Source: Streptomyces sp. NBC_01288
Lineage (GTDB): Bacteria > Actinomycetota > Actinomycetes > Streptomycetales > Streptomycetaceae
NCBI RefSeq assembly: GCF_035982055.1
Contig: NZ_CP108427.1
Span: 2,728,001 to 2,792,000, forward strand
Length of the DNA: 64,000 nt
Direction: 5' to 3'
Each line of letters opens with the position of its first letter. Within the stretch, counting starts at the first letter, position 1. Below are positions 53,174 to 61,811 of this stretch, piece by piece. The position numbers were made by a program, and so were the translations under genes. A model generated the notes under the pieces. The model searched no databases. It saw nothing but the letters and a program-made list of their open reading frames with translations, and was not told the DNA's origin.

Positions 53174-53683
53174 AGCGCGACCAGCCTACGGGGCGGGACT
53201 GACAGCCGGGCGATCAAGACGGAGGGAGGGGGTGGATCTCGACCGGGGGCTTTTGGGTGGGGGTGGGTTTTGTTCGGGTGGAGATCGGGTCGGTTCGGGG
53301 CAGGGCAGGTGGGGATCGGTTCGGGGCGGAGGGGGTTGGTTTTTTTGGGGCGGACGGGGCGCTGGTTGGGGCTGGTTTGGTTCGAGGCGGACTCGGGTTG
53401 TTCGAGGCTGGCTCGGGTTGTCCGAGGTGGGGTCGGGTTGTCCGAGGTGGGGTCGGGTTGTTGCGGGTGGGGTCGGATTGGTTCGGGGGCTGGGATTGGT
53501 GAATTGGTTCGGCAGGCCGGCTCGGATTGTTCGGGGATCCGGTCGGTTCGGGGTGGGCTCGGGCGGTGAGTTTGGACGGCGTGGTCGGGCGGTCGAGGCG
53601 CGGATGCCGGAATCCGATTCGAGGGAGTGGGAACCCGAGCGGCCCGAGCGGTGTACCAAAAGTGATGGCGCTGCCACGTGGCG
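53174..53683. other. G-rich noncoding region upstream of the DinG-type gene
   Basis: 510 bp between the helicase start and the acyltransferase stop, both minus strand. On the plus strand nearly all of 53220-53580 is made of GGG-containing variants (GGTTCGGGG, GGTCGGGTTG). It has a strong G-over-C skew on that strand and holds the 20-bp tandem repeat. Open frames across it are simple repeats without ribosome-binding sites. Confidence 0.55.
53381..53480 (+). repeat. Five-copy 20-bp tandem repeat
   Basis: Units of exactly 20 bp start at 53381, 53401, 53421, 53441 and 53461. Units 3 and 4 are identical (TCCGAGGTGGGGTCGGGTTG). Units 1, 2 and 5 differ at a few positions. Each has two or three G-runs, so G-quadruplexes are possible on the plus strand. 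Confidence 0.92.
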
Positions 53684-54607
53684 CTACAACAGATCACGCA
53701 AGGAACGGTCTCGGACCATGAGGGCGGCCCGCTTGGCGGACAGGTCGACCTCGGCGGAGAACCGGAAACCGGCTCCCAGAAAAGCGGCTACGGAAGGGGT
53801 GTTGCGAATGTCGGGTTCCGCGACGACGCGGGCGCAGGCGGAGCGCTTGTCGAGTACGAGGTCGGAGACGGCCCGGAGGAGAGTGCCGCCCAGTCCTCGT
53901 CCTCGGTCGGCGACGTTGCCGACAAGGAGGTGGATGCCGGTGTCATGGGGTCGGGCCGGATAGTGGCGTGCCAGTGGGTCGAGGTCCGCCCGGTAGATCT
54001 CCCAGTAGCTCATCGGCGTGCCGTCCAGCACGCCGAGACAGGGAACGCTGCGTCCGTCACCGGTGAGTTGGGCGCGCACGTGGTCCTCGGTCAGCGCCTG
54101 AGGGCCGGCCAGTTCCCAGAACTCTGCGACAGCGCGGTCGTTCATCCAGCGGTTGATCAGCGGAAGGTCGCGTTCGATGTGGACGGGGAGGAGATGGAAG
54201 GTGCCTGCGGGGGTGCGGGTCGGGCCCCAGTCGGCGACACGGTCGAGGAGGTGGTCGCCGGGCGGGATATGGGAGTTGGCCGAGAAGCCAAAGGTAGGTG
54301 GGGCGTCTATGTCGGCCGGGACAGCGGCGTTGGGCTGGACGGCGGGGTTGGGCTGAGCCGTGCCTTCCGTGCCCTCTGGCGGGTTCCGTAGCCCGATGGC
54401 GTGGGCTACGGCGCCGTGGGATGCCACGCCGTGGGATGCCGGGTCAGCTGTCTCTACCTCGGAGCAGAGCGCGATGAACTCCTCGGGCAGGCGGAGGTCG
54501 AGGGTGTCCTCGCCGTCCGTACCTGAACTCTGGCTCGCAGTCGCGCTGGTGCCTGGGGCGGAGCCGGAGGCAGTCGCAGTGCCGGCGCGCGCATCGGTCG
54601 GAGGCAC
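53684..54607 (-). CDS. GNAT acyltransferase of siderophore type (IucB/RhbD-like)
   Basis: 307 residues. The first 130 residues are low-complexity. The acyltransferase of the siderophore type follows (about 140-305): FHLLPVHIERDLPLINRWMN, VAEFWELAGP, YWEIYRADLDPLARHY, the acetyl-CoA loop GNVADRGRGLGGTLLRAV and VAEPDIRNTPSVAAFLGAGF. Acylates an amine or N-hydroxylamine in NIS siderophore making. It follows the IucA/IucC gene by 166 bp in the same direction. Confidence 0.83.
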   Translation of the reverse strand: MPPTDARAGTATASGSAPGTSATASQSSGTDGEDTLDLRLPEEFIALCSEVETADPASHGVASHGAVAHAIGLRNPPEGTEGTAQPNPAVQPNAAVPADIDAPPTFGFSANSHIPPGDHLLDRVADWGPTRTPAGTFHLLPVHIERDLPLINRWMNDRAVAEFWELAGPQALTEDHVRAQLTGDGRSVPCLGVLDGTPMSYWEIYRADLDPLARHYPARPHDTGIHLLVGNVADRGRGLGGTLLRAVSDLVLDKRSACARVVAEPDIRNTPSVAAFLGAGFRFSAEVDLSAKRAALMVRDRSLRDLL

Positions 54608-54773
54608 GGTGGCGCTCCTCTCAGGAGATGGGGTGGGTCATGTTCCTCAGGGGCGATGGGAGTTGACAGTGGTCGGGGGTTGATTGGTGGTGGTCGCGGC
54701 CTAGAGGGGTCAGCGGCGGTCGAAGCCGGAAGCAGCCGGTGGCATTCGAATCCGGTGACGGTGGTGGTGATGG

Positions 54774-56909
54774 TCAGGAACGAAGGGGATTCGCGATGGT
54801 GACGTAGACGGACTGGGTGTCGACCGGGCCGATGAGTTCGTCGAGGCCGTGCAGCCGGGTCAGCAGGTTGGCCTTGCAGCGCAGGACGGGTGAATCGAGC
54901 AGGCGGGCCGGCAGGGAGGTGCGCAGCCGGGCGGGACCGGAGGCCACGTCACCGAGGAAGCGGCGGAAGGCGGAGAGCAGCAGCCGCTCGTCGGCGAGAC
55001 GTTGCGAACCGAACGCTCCGATGAGACCGAGCACGTTGTTGATCGCGAGGTAGTACGCGAAGCGTTCGTCGGTGACCTCGTCGGAGACGAAGGTGTCGCT
55101 GTGTTCGCCGATGCCGGGCAGCCGGGCGTCGAGTTCCGCGCGCCGGGTGGCGCGGAAGTAGTAGCCCTGGTTGTCGCGGTAGCGGCCACCCACGGGCCAA
55201 CCTTCACCGTCCAGCAGAAGCAGGGTGTTCTGCTGATGCGCCTCCAGGGCGATCCCCGCCTCACTGTCCAGCCACAGCACGGGACGGACGACCTGCTCCA
55301 GGTAGCGCAGAAACCACTCGGCGGCGACTGCTCCGCGCGACCGGCCGGTTCGCGCGGCGAGGCCCGTGACGACCTCGGCCAGACGGGACCGCAACGGAGG
55401 TGCGCCGGACGCGGAGAGGCTGGTGTGGCTGGTGTGCAAGGTTGTCGCCGGTCCGCCGACGGTGGCGCTCCGCCCGGGGTACGGCCGGAGTGAGACGAGC
55501 CCGGCGATGCAGGACACGTCGTCGGACGCGCTGAACGGGTTGTGCCGGATCACCACGTCGATTCCGGCCAAGGGCACACGGGCATCCCGCTCACCATGAC
55601 CGGTTCGATCAGCACCGCACTCACCTGCGCGACGCTCCCCGGGGCCGGCGCCGTACTCGTCCAACGCGTCGACGGCCAGCCAGGCCGGGTCGCGGACGAT
55701 GTCGAAGCCCGGGTGGGCGGCATGCCACTCCTGGGACAGGCCGGTGCGCAGCAGGCGGTGTACCTCGACGCCGCGGTGGAGTTCCTTGCGGAGGTTCTCC
55801 CGGCGGGAGTTGGTGATGCGGAGGCCCAGGGACAGCTTGAGCATGGCGGGGGCGCCGGATCGGTGGACGGTTCGTACGGAGGAGGTGGGGTGCCACGGGG
55901 CGCCATGGGTGCCGAGGTCCTGGATCAGGCCGGCATCGAGCAAGGCTGCGATATCTGCTCGGTTTTGGATCTCGCGCCACTGCCACGGGTGGAGGGGAAG
56001 AGCGGTATGACCTTCGGGCAACGGCAGTTCGGAGCCTGCGAGTTGGGCCGTCAGGTGAGCGGCGGGGACAGGTCTGCCCCGTTCGGTCCAGGCCGAGTCG
56101 GTCGCGAGTACGGAAGGGGCGACAGCCAGCCAGTGCAGCGGGAAGGAACCACGCAACTCCGGTGAGTACAGGCGGGCTTCGGTCTCGGAGAGACCCTCGC
56201 GGCTCTTCGGGGTCGGGTGCAGCGGGTGGCCGAGCAGGAGTGCCTGTTCGGCGGAGAGGAAGAGATCGGGACCGTCGGCCGGGTGTGCACGGCGGTCGGT
56301 GATGAAGGTGACGGTACGGCGGACGGAGTCCGCAACGCGGGCCACCAGGTCGGTCACGGTTTCGGGTGCCGTTTCGGGTGGTGTTGCGGGTGCCCCTGTC
56401 GCTGCCGCTGTCACCGCCTCCTCAACGACCGACGAGGCGCCGGGGACTGCCGATACGTCAGCAACCCCGGCGGCACCGCCGACCCACCGTGCCTCCCTGG
56501 CGAGCAACGCCGTGACCGTCACCGCGTCGGCCGGTGGTGCGCCGTGGGGAGCGCCGGACAGGTGCGGAAGGCCGAAGCGGTGCCAGCCCGTCGGGGACCA
56601 GTAGTGGACCTGAGCTCGTAGGGCTGTACCGCTGGCGGGGAGGGGGATGTGGAGGGTGCCGTTGGTGGGGGCGGGGAGGTTCGTTTCGCGTACCCAGCAG
56701 CGCAGGAGGTTCTCGACAGCCGCGGACTGGGCGGCGATGTGGGGGTCGGGGTGCTCCAGGAGGTCGGCGGTTGTGCCGCGCGGCTGACCTGCTTCTGGGC
56801 TCCGGGGCTGCTGCCGGGGAACGGACTCGGCCGACGCCGACGCCAGGGTCTGCGTGTGTCGAGGGCTCGCCTCGCGGGAGTGGCCGTCAGAGGTGGGCGT
56901 GGGATTCAA
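54774..56909 (-). CDS. IucA/IucC-family NIS siderophore synthetase
   Basis: 711 residues from a TTG at 56909, with GAGGAAC 6-9 nt upstream. The N-terminal 55 residues are hydrophilic. NIS motifs: LPLHPWQWREI, HPTSSVRTVHRSGAPAMLKL followed by SLGLRITNSRRENLR (ATP and carboxylate part) and EAHQQNTLLLLDGEGW with RYRDNQGYYF. FhuF-like C-terminal helices. Condenses a citrate- or succinate-type acid with an amine. Pairs with the acyltransferase downstream. No decarboxylase, aminotransferase or monooxygenase lies in the window. Confidence 0.88.
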   Translation of the reverse strand: MNPTPTSDGHSREASPRHTQTLASASAESVPRQQPRSPEAGQPRGTTADLLEHPDPHIAAQSAAVENLLRCWVRETNLPAPTNGTLHIPLPASGTALRAQVHYWSPTGWHRFGLPHLSGAPHGAPPADAVTVTALLAREARWVGGAAGVADVSAVPGASSVVEEAVTAAATGAPATPPETAPETVTDLVARVADSVRRTVTFITDRRAHPADGPDLFLSAEQALLLGHPLHPTPKSREGLSETEARLYSPELRGSFPLHWLAVAPSVLATDSAWTERGRPVPAAHLTAQLAGSELPLPEGHTALPLHPWQWREIQNRADIAALLDAGLIQDLGTHGAPWHPTSSVRTVHRSGAPAMLKLSLGLRITNSRRENLRKELHRGVEVHRLLRTGLSQEWHAAHPGFDIVRDPAWLAVDALDEYGAGPGERRAGECGADRTGHGERDARVPLAGIDVVIRHNPFSASDDVSCIAGLVSLRPYPGRSATVGGPATTLHTSHTSLSASGAPPLRSRLAEVVTGLAARTGRSRGAVAAEWFLRYLEQVVRPVLWLDSEAGIALEAHQQNTLLLLDGEGWPVGGRYRDNQGYYFRATRRAELDARLPGIGEHSDTFVSDEVTDERFAYYLAINNVLGLIGAFGSQRLADERLLLSAFRRFLGDVASGPARLRTSLPARLLDSPVLRCKANLLTRLHGLDELIGPVDTQSVYVTIANPLRS

Positions 56910-57441
56910 GACAGTTCCTCGGGAGGTGTTTCGGAGTGGGAATCGCGTGGGGTCAAGTCCCGGTTTTTTGGCTCGGGTTGAGCTTGGGTGTTGCGCAACT
57001 GGTGCTGTGGATCAGCCGAGTTGGTGCCCGATGGCGGTCCGCCATCCGGAACAATCACCTCGACGTGCCGGCGGAGACCGGTCGACGTACCGGCGCGGGC
57101 CAGTCGATGTACCGATGCAATTCCGCGGGACGCTCTCGTACGGCCCGCCCACCGACTGACGTCCCAAGGCCACCCTCCCGCCCCACCGCAGACACACCGC
57201 CAGGCCCACCCGCACGAGCCGAGGGGACCGCGCATCGACAGCAGGCCCCCTCGCTACCAACCCCGCACCGTCCACGGGGTTACGGGTTGCCCCAAGATCC
57301 TTGCCGTGACGGAACCGTTGCCGTCCCGTGGGAAGTCCCCCACAGCGAGCGCATAGTGTGTGGTGCCGTTCCGAAGGCTGCGGGTTCGCTGAGATCACAG
57401 CCGGAAGCGCAACATCCGTTCACCCAGGGGGAGTCAAGACC
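56910..57441. other. Divergent region, NIS synthetase / lipoprotein protease
   Basis: About 530 bp. I looked for an iron box (TTAGG-type palindrome) near the synthetase start and found none. Related segments GTCGACGTACCG and GTCGATGTACCG occur near 57080 and 57107. No gene is supported. Confidence 0.4.
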
Positions 57442-58671
57442 ATGCGATCGATACGGCCGTCCTTCACCACCCGCCGTGGGAGGGGCGCGCGTCGCGGAAC
57501 CTCCCCCGTGCTGGCCGCAGTTGCCCTCGCCTCGGCGCTCGCGCTCACTGCGACCGCGTGCGGTTCCAGTGACACGAAGGCCGATGGCAAGTCCACCGCG
57601 TCAGCCACCAGCAGTGAGACCGGTGACGGCAAGATCAAGATCCCGGACAACATCAGGGACAAGCTCAAAGAGCACGGGATCGACATCGACAAGTGGAAGG
57701 ACGGCGCCTGGAAGAACTGGAACAGGGACGACTGGCTGCGCGAGGCCGACGACTACATCAACCCGATCATCAAGGGGCTGTGGAGTTCCGGCCGGATGCG
57801 GGACGCGAACGACCCGGACACGGGCGTCGACACCAATGACATCTCCGGTGACCAGGGCGTGACCGACCCGACGCCCGCGGTGGTGAACGCGAAGGCCGTG
57901 ACGCCCACCTACCACACCAACGCGGCGACGGCGGGCAAGGTGTTCTTCGACTCCCCCGAGGGCACGATGGTCTGCTCGGCGACGGTCGTGGAGGATCCGG
58001 CGCACCCGGGCAAGTCCAACCTGGTGTGGACGGCGGGCCATTGCGTGCACGCCGGCAAGAAGGGCGGCTGGTATCGCAACATCGCGTTCGTGCCGTCGTA
58101 CAACAACGCGGGCCGTTCCGCAGCGCAGTTGGAGACCGCGACCCGGGACCAGGTCGCTCCGTACGGTGTCTGGTGGGGTGACTGGGCGCAGACCTCGCAG
58201 CAGTGGATCGACCAGGGTGGCGAGACGGGCGGGCAGGGTTCGTCGTACGACTACGCCGTGATCCATGTGACGCCCGAGAAGGGCAACGGGGGCAAGTCCC
58301 TTGAGGAGACAGTCGGTTCGGCGCTGCCGGTGAACTTCAGCGCGCCGGCCGTGCCGAAGGTGTCCAGCCTCACGGCGACCGGGTACCCCGAGGCGAAGCC
58401 GTATGACGGTTCGACGCTGTACCAGTGCACGGACAAGCCGGGGCGCCTGTCGATCAACGCCTCGGACCCGACGATGTACCGCATCGGATGCAGCATGACC
58501 GGCGGTTCGTCCGGTGGCGGCTGGGTCGAGACGGGCTCGGACGGCAAGCCGTCGTTGGTGTCCAACACATCGATCGGGCCGGTGACTTCGGGCTGGTTGG
58601 CGGGTCCGCGGCTGGGCGATGTGGCCAAGGGTGTGTACGACTCGGTCAGCAAGAAGTTCGCCGGCCAGTAG
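57442..58671 (+). CDS. Lipoprotein serine protease (trypsin/V8-like), copy 1
   Basis: 409 residues, ATG with AGGGGGAG upstream. Signal peptide with lipobox LTATAC near residue 34, so membrane-anchored on the outside. A conserved segment follows (IPDNIRDKLKEHGIDIDKWK, WLREADDYINPIIKGLW). Protease part has H in WTAGHCVHAG, D in SSYDYAVIHV and S in MTGGSSGGGW. Closely similar to the next gene along its length, so a tandem duplication. Target unknown. Confidence 0.85.
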   Translation: MRSIRPSFTTRRGRGARRGTSPVLAAVALASALALTATACGSSDTKADGKSTASATSSETGDGKIKIPDNIRDKLKEHGIDIDKWKDGAWKNWNRDDWLREADDYINPIIKGLWSSGRMRDANDPDTGVDTNDISGDQGVTDPTPAVVNAKAVTPTYHTNAATAGKVFFDSPEGTMVCSATVVEDPAHPGKSNLVWTAGHCVHAGKKGGWYRNIAFVPSYNNAGRSAAQLETATRDQVAPYGVWWGDWAQTSQQWIDQGGETGGQGSSYDYAVIHVTPEKGNGGKSLEETVGSALPVNFSAPAVPKVSSLTATGYPEAKPYDGSTLYQCTDKPGRLSINASDPTMYRIGCSMTGGSSGGGWVETGSDGKPSLVSNTSIGPVTSGWLAGPRLGDVAKGVYDSVSKKFAGQ

Positions 58672-58869
58672 GCGCGGCGGCGGGCACAGTCGGGGGACAG
58701 ACGACGGCGGGGTGTCTCACAGGAACCTCACCGCCTCACCGGCGTTCGTCCCCAACTCCCCCGGCATAAGTGGGGTGTCGCAGAACGACCAGCAATACAC
58801 GGTCAGTTGTGCGCGATCAGTAGTGGTCAGCAGGAGAAGGTCAGCAGTTTCCACGGGGGTTATCGCACC

Positions 58870-60066
58870 ATGCGTTCCACACGTACGTCCGCGTCGTCCC
58901 GGCGCGGGCGGCGCACCGGCCTGGTCGCCGCCGGTCTCGTCGCGGCGCTGGCGCTCACCGCGACGGCCTGCAACGGCGACGACTCGGCGAGCGACAAGCC
59001 CGCCGCCACCGCCACTCAGGCCTCCGGCCAGGACAAGGGCCGGATTCCGTCGTCCGTCGCCAGCAAACTCAAGGCGCACGGCGTCGATGTCGACAAGTGG
59101 GCGGACGGCGGCTGGAAGAACTGGGACAAGGACAAGTGGCTCAGTGAGGCCAAGGACTTCGTCAACCCGGTGATCAAGGGGCTGTGGAAGCCCGAGCGGA
59201 TGAAGTCCGCCGAGGAGGCCAACAAGACGGTCTCCACTAAGGACGCCGCCGCCGACCAGGGCGTCAGCGACCCGGATCCGGCGCCCGTCGAGGCCGCGGC
59301 CGAGAAGACGCCGTACCACCAGAACGCGGCCCCGGTCGGGAAGGTGTTCTTCGACTCCCCCGAGGGTTCGATGGTCTGCTCCGGCACGGTCGTCAAGGAC
59401 GTCAACCGCCCCGGCAGGTCCAACCTCGTGTGGACGGCGGGCCATTGCGTCCACGCGGGCAAGGACGGTGGCTGGTACCGCAACATCGAGTTCGTGCCCT
59501 CGTACAACGACCTCGGCGAGTCCGCCTCCCAGTTGAGCAACGCCTCGGCGTCCGAGATCGCTCCCTACGGCCAGTGGTGGGCGGACTGGGCCTCGACCTC
59601 GAACCAGTGGATCCAGGGCGGCTCGGAGACGGGCGGCGCGGGTGCCGCGTACGACTACGCCATCCTGCATGTGAAGCCGCAGTCCGGTTCCAAGTCCCTT
59701 GAGGAGACCGTCGGCGCCGCGCTCGACGTCGACTTCTCGGCGCCCTCCGCGACCGAGGTCGGCTCGATGGGCGCCTGGGGCTACCCGGCCGCACCGCCGT
59801 ACAGCGGGCTGAAGATGTTCAAGTGCCTCGACCGGCCGGGCCGGTTGTCGCTCAGCACGGCCCTGCCGACGATGTACCGCATCGGCTGCACCATGACCGG
59901 CGGTTCGTCCGGCGGCGGCTGGTTCCGCGTGGTGGACGGCAAGACGGAGCTGGTCTCCAACACGTCGATCGGCCCGTCCGACAACACCTGGCTCGCGGGC
60001 CCCCAACTGGGCACCACCGCCGAGTCCCTCTACGAGAACATGGGCAGGACGTACGGCGGCCGCTGA
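58870..60066 (+). CDS. Lipoprotein serine protease (trypsin/V8-like), copy 2
   Basis: 398 residues from ATG 58870. Lipobox LTATAC near residue 35. Same layout as the gene upstream: the segment KLKAHGVDVDKWADGGWKNW, then H in WTAGHCVHAG, D in AAYDYAILHV and S in MTGGSSGGGW. Catalytic residues are kept in both copies, so both should be active. They differ most in the linker after the lipobox. Ends 20 bp before a strong terminator. Confidence 0.85.
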   Translation: MRSTRTSASSRRGRRTGLVAAGLVAALALTATACNGDDSASDKPAATATQASGQDKGRIPSSVASKLKAHGVDVDKWADGGWKNWDKDKWLSEAKDFVNPVIKGLWKPERMKSAEEANKTVSTKDAAADQGVSDPDPAPVEAAAEKTPYHQNAAPVGKVFFDSPEGSMVCSGTVVKDVNRPGRSNLVWTAGHCVHAGKDGGWYRNIEFVPSYNDLGESASQLSNASASEIAPYGQWWADWASTSNQWIQGGSETGGAGAAYDYAILHVKPQSGSKSLEETVGAALDVDFSAPSATEVGSMGAWGYPAAPPYSGLKMFKCLDRPGRLSLSTALPTMYRIGCTMTGGSSGGGWFRVVDGKTELVSNTSIGPSDNTWLAGPQLGTTAESLYENMGRTYGGR

Positions 60067-60086
60067 CCCTCACGCACGCGTGCATG

Positions 60087-60130
60087 CCGAAGGCCCGCCC
60101 CCGGGAAGAGAGTTGGGGGCGGGCCTTCGG
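60087..60130. terminator. Bidirectional hairpin terminator
   Basis: Perfect 16-bp arms CCGAAGGCCCGCCCCC (60087-60102) and GGGGGCGGGCCTTCGG (60115-60130), loop of 12 nt, between the convergent protease and hflX genes. Confidence 0.85.
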
Positions 60131-60149
60131 ACTTGCCTTGCTACGACCG

Positions 60150-61643
60150 TCAGGCCAGCGGTGCCGGGACGTACGGCGCGAGTTCCGCCGCCAGTTCCTC
60201 GTGCACCCGGGCCTTGAGCTGGGTGCCCTCCGGGGTGTGCTCCTCGGAGATGACCTCGCCCTCGGAGTGGGCGCGGGCGACCAGCTTGCCGTGGGTGTAC
60301 GGCACGAGCGCCTCGATCTCGACCGAGGGGCGCGGCAGTTCGCTGTCGATGAGCGCGAGCAGCTCGGCGATGCCCTGGCCGGTACGGGCCGAGACCGCGA
60401 TGGAGCGCTTCTCGTTCCGCATCAGCCGCTGGAGCGTCAGCGGGTCGGCCGCGTCCGCCTTGTTGATGATGACGATCTCGGGCACCTTGGTGGCGCCGAC
60501 ATCCCGGATCACCTCGCGTACGGCGGCCAGCTGCTCCTCCGGGACCGGGTGCGAACCGTCCACCACGTGCAGGATCAGGTCGGCGTCGCCGACCTCCTCC
60601 ATCGTGGAGCGGAAGGCCTCGACCAGGTGGTGCGGCAGGTGCCGGACGAATCCGACGGTGTCGACCAGCGTGTACAGCCGTCCGCCCGGGGTCTCGGCCC
60701 GGCGCACGGTCGGGTCGAGGGTCGCGAACAGCGAGTTCTCGACCAGCACGCCGGCGCCCGTGAGGCGGTTGAGCAGGGACGACTTGCCGGCGTTGGTGTA
60801 ACCGGCGATCGCGACCGAGGGCACCTTGTGGCGACGGCGCTCCTGGCGCTTGATGTCGCGGCCCGTCTTCATGTCCGCGATCTCCCGGCGCATCTTCGCC
60901 ATCTTCTCGCGGATACGACGCCGGTCCGTCTCGATCTTGGTCTCACCGGGCCCACGGGTGGCGAGGCCGCCGCCCGAGCCGCCGCCCATCTGACGGGACA
61001 GCGACTGACCCCAGCCGCGGAGCCTCGGCAGCATGTACTGCATCTGCGCGAGCGCGACCTGCGCCTTGCCCTCCCGGGACTTGGCGTGCTGGGCGAAGAT
61101 GTCGAGGATCAGGGCCGTACGGTCGATGACCTTGACCTTGACGACGTCTTCGAGGTGGATCAGCTGGCCCGGGCTGAGCTCACCGTCGCAGATGACGGTG
61201 TCGGCGCCGGTCTCCAGGACGATGTCCCGCAGTTCGTTGGCCTTGCCCGAGCCGATGTAGGTGGCCGCGTCCGGCTTGTCGCGGCGCTGGACGACACCGT
61301 CGAGGACGAGCGCGCCCGCGGTCTCCGCGAGGGCGGCGAGCTCGGCGAGCGAGTTGTCCGCGTCCTGGACCGTGCCCGTGGTCCAGACGCCTACGAGTAC
61401 GACGCGCTCCAGGCGGAGCTGTCGGTACTCGACCTCGGTGACGTCCTCAAGCTCGGTGGAGAGGCCGGCGACGCGGCGCAGGGCCGCGCGCTCGGACCGG
61501 TCGAACTGGTCGCCGTCCCGCTCTCCGTCGATCTCGTGGCTCCAGGCGACGTCCTCTTCCATCAGGGCATCGGCCCGAAGACCTTCGGGGTAGGCGTGCG
61601 CGAAGCGCTCAGTGTCCTGGGAAGGGGAAGAAGAGGAGGTCAT
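60150..61643 (-). CDS. hflX: Ribosome-associated GTPase HflX
   Basis: 497 residues from ATG 61643 (GTAAGGA upstream). HflX N-terminal domain (about 75-260) with GVVQRRDKPDAATYIGSGKA and the Gly-rich linker QMGGGSGGGLATRGPGETK. G domain: GYTNAGKSSLLNRL, DTVGFVRHLPHHL and NKAD. Splits stalled or stressed 70S ribosomes; heat-shock role known in other bacteria. C-terminal part closes with HEELAAELAPY. An N-terminal acidic extension of about 60 residues is present, as in other actinobacteria. Confidence 0.95.
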   Translation of the reverse strand: MTSSSSPSQDTERFAHAYPEGLRADALMEEDVAWSHEIDGERDGDQFDRSERAALRRVAGLSTELEDVTEVEYRQLRLERVVLVGVWTTGTVQDADNSLAELAALAETAGALVLDGVVQRRDKPDAATYIGSGKANELRDIVLETGADTVICDGELSPGQLIHLEDVVKVKVIDRTALILDIFAQHAKSREGKAQVALAQMQYMLPRLRGWGQSLSRQMGGGSGGGLATRGPGETKIETDRRRIREKMAKMRREIADMKTGRDIKRQERRRHKVPSVAIAGYTNAGKSSLLNRLTGAGVLVENSLFATLDPTVRRAETPGGRLYTLVDTVGFVRHLPHHLVEAFRSTMEEVGDADLILHVVDGSHPVPEEQLAAVREVIRDVGATKVPEIVIINKADAADPLTLQRLMRNEKRSIAVSARTGQGIAELLALIDSELPRPSVEIEALVPYTHGKLVARAHSEGEVISEEHTPEGTQLKARVHEELAAELAPYVPAPLA

Positions 61644-61811
61644 TGGGTCCTTACGTCGATGGGAGTCCTGCAAAGGTCACAACGTGCGAGCGCCTCCGGA
61701 GATTCCCGGTGGCTGCCGGATGTGTCCCCCGGTGACCCGCGCCGCCGACCCGACGATGGTCGCACGGCGCGGATCGCCACGTCACTGCCTTATTTATTGC
61801 CCGTCACCGCC

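Noticed and set aside
56910..57060. Iron box for the siderophore genes
   Set aside because: No TTAGG-type palindrome found by eye; a matrix scan would be needed to be certain.
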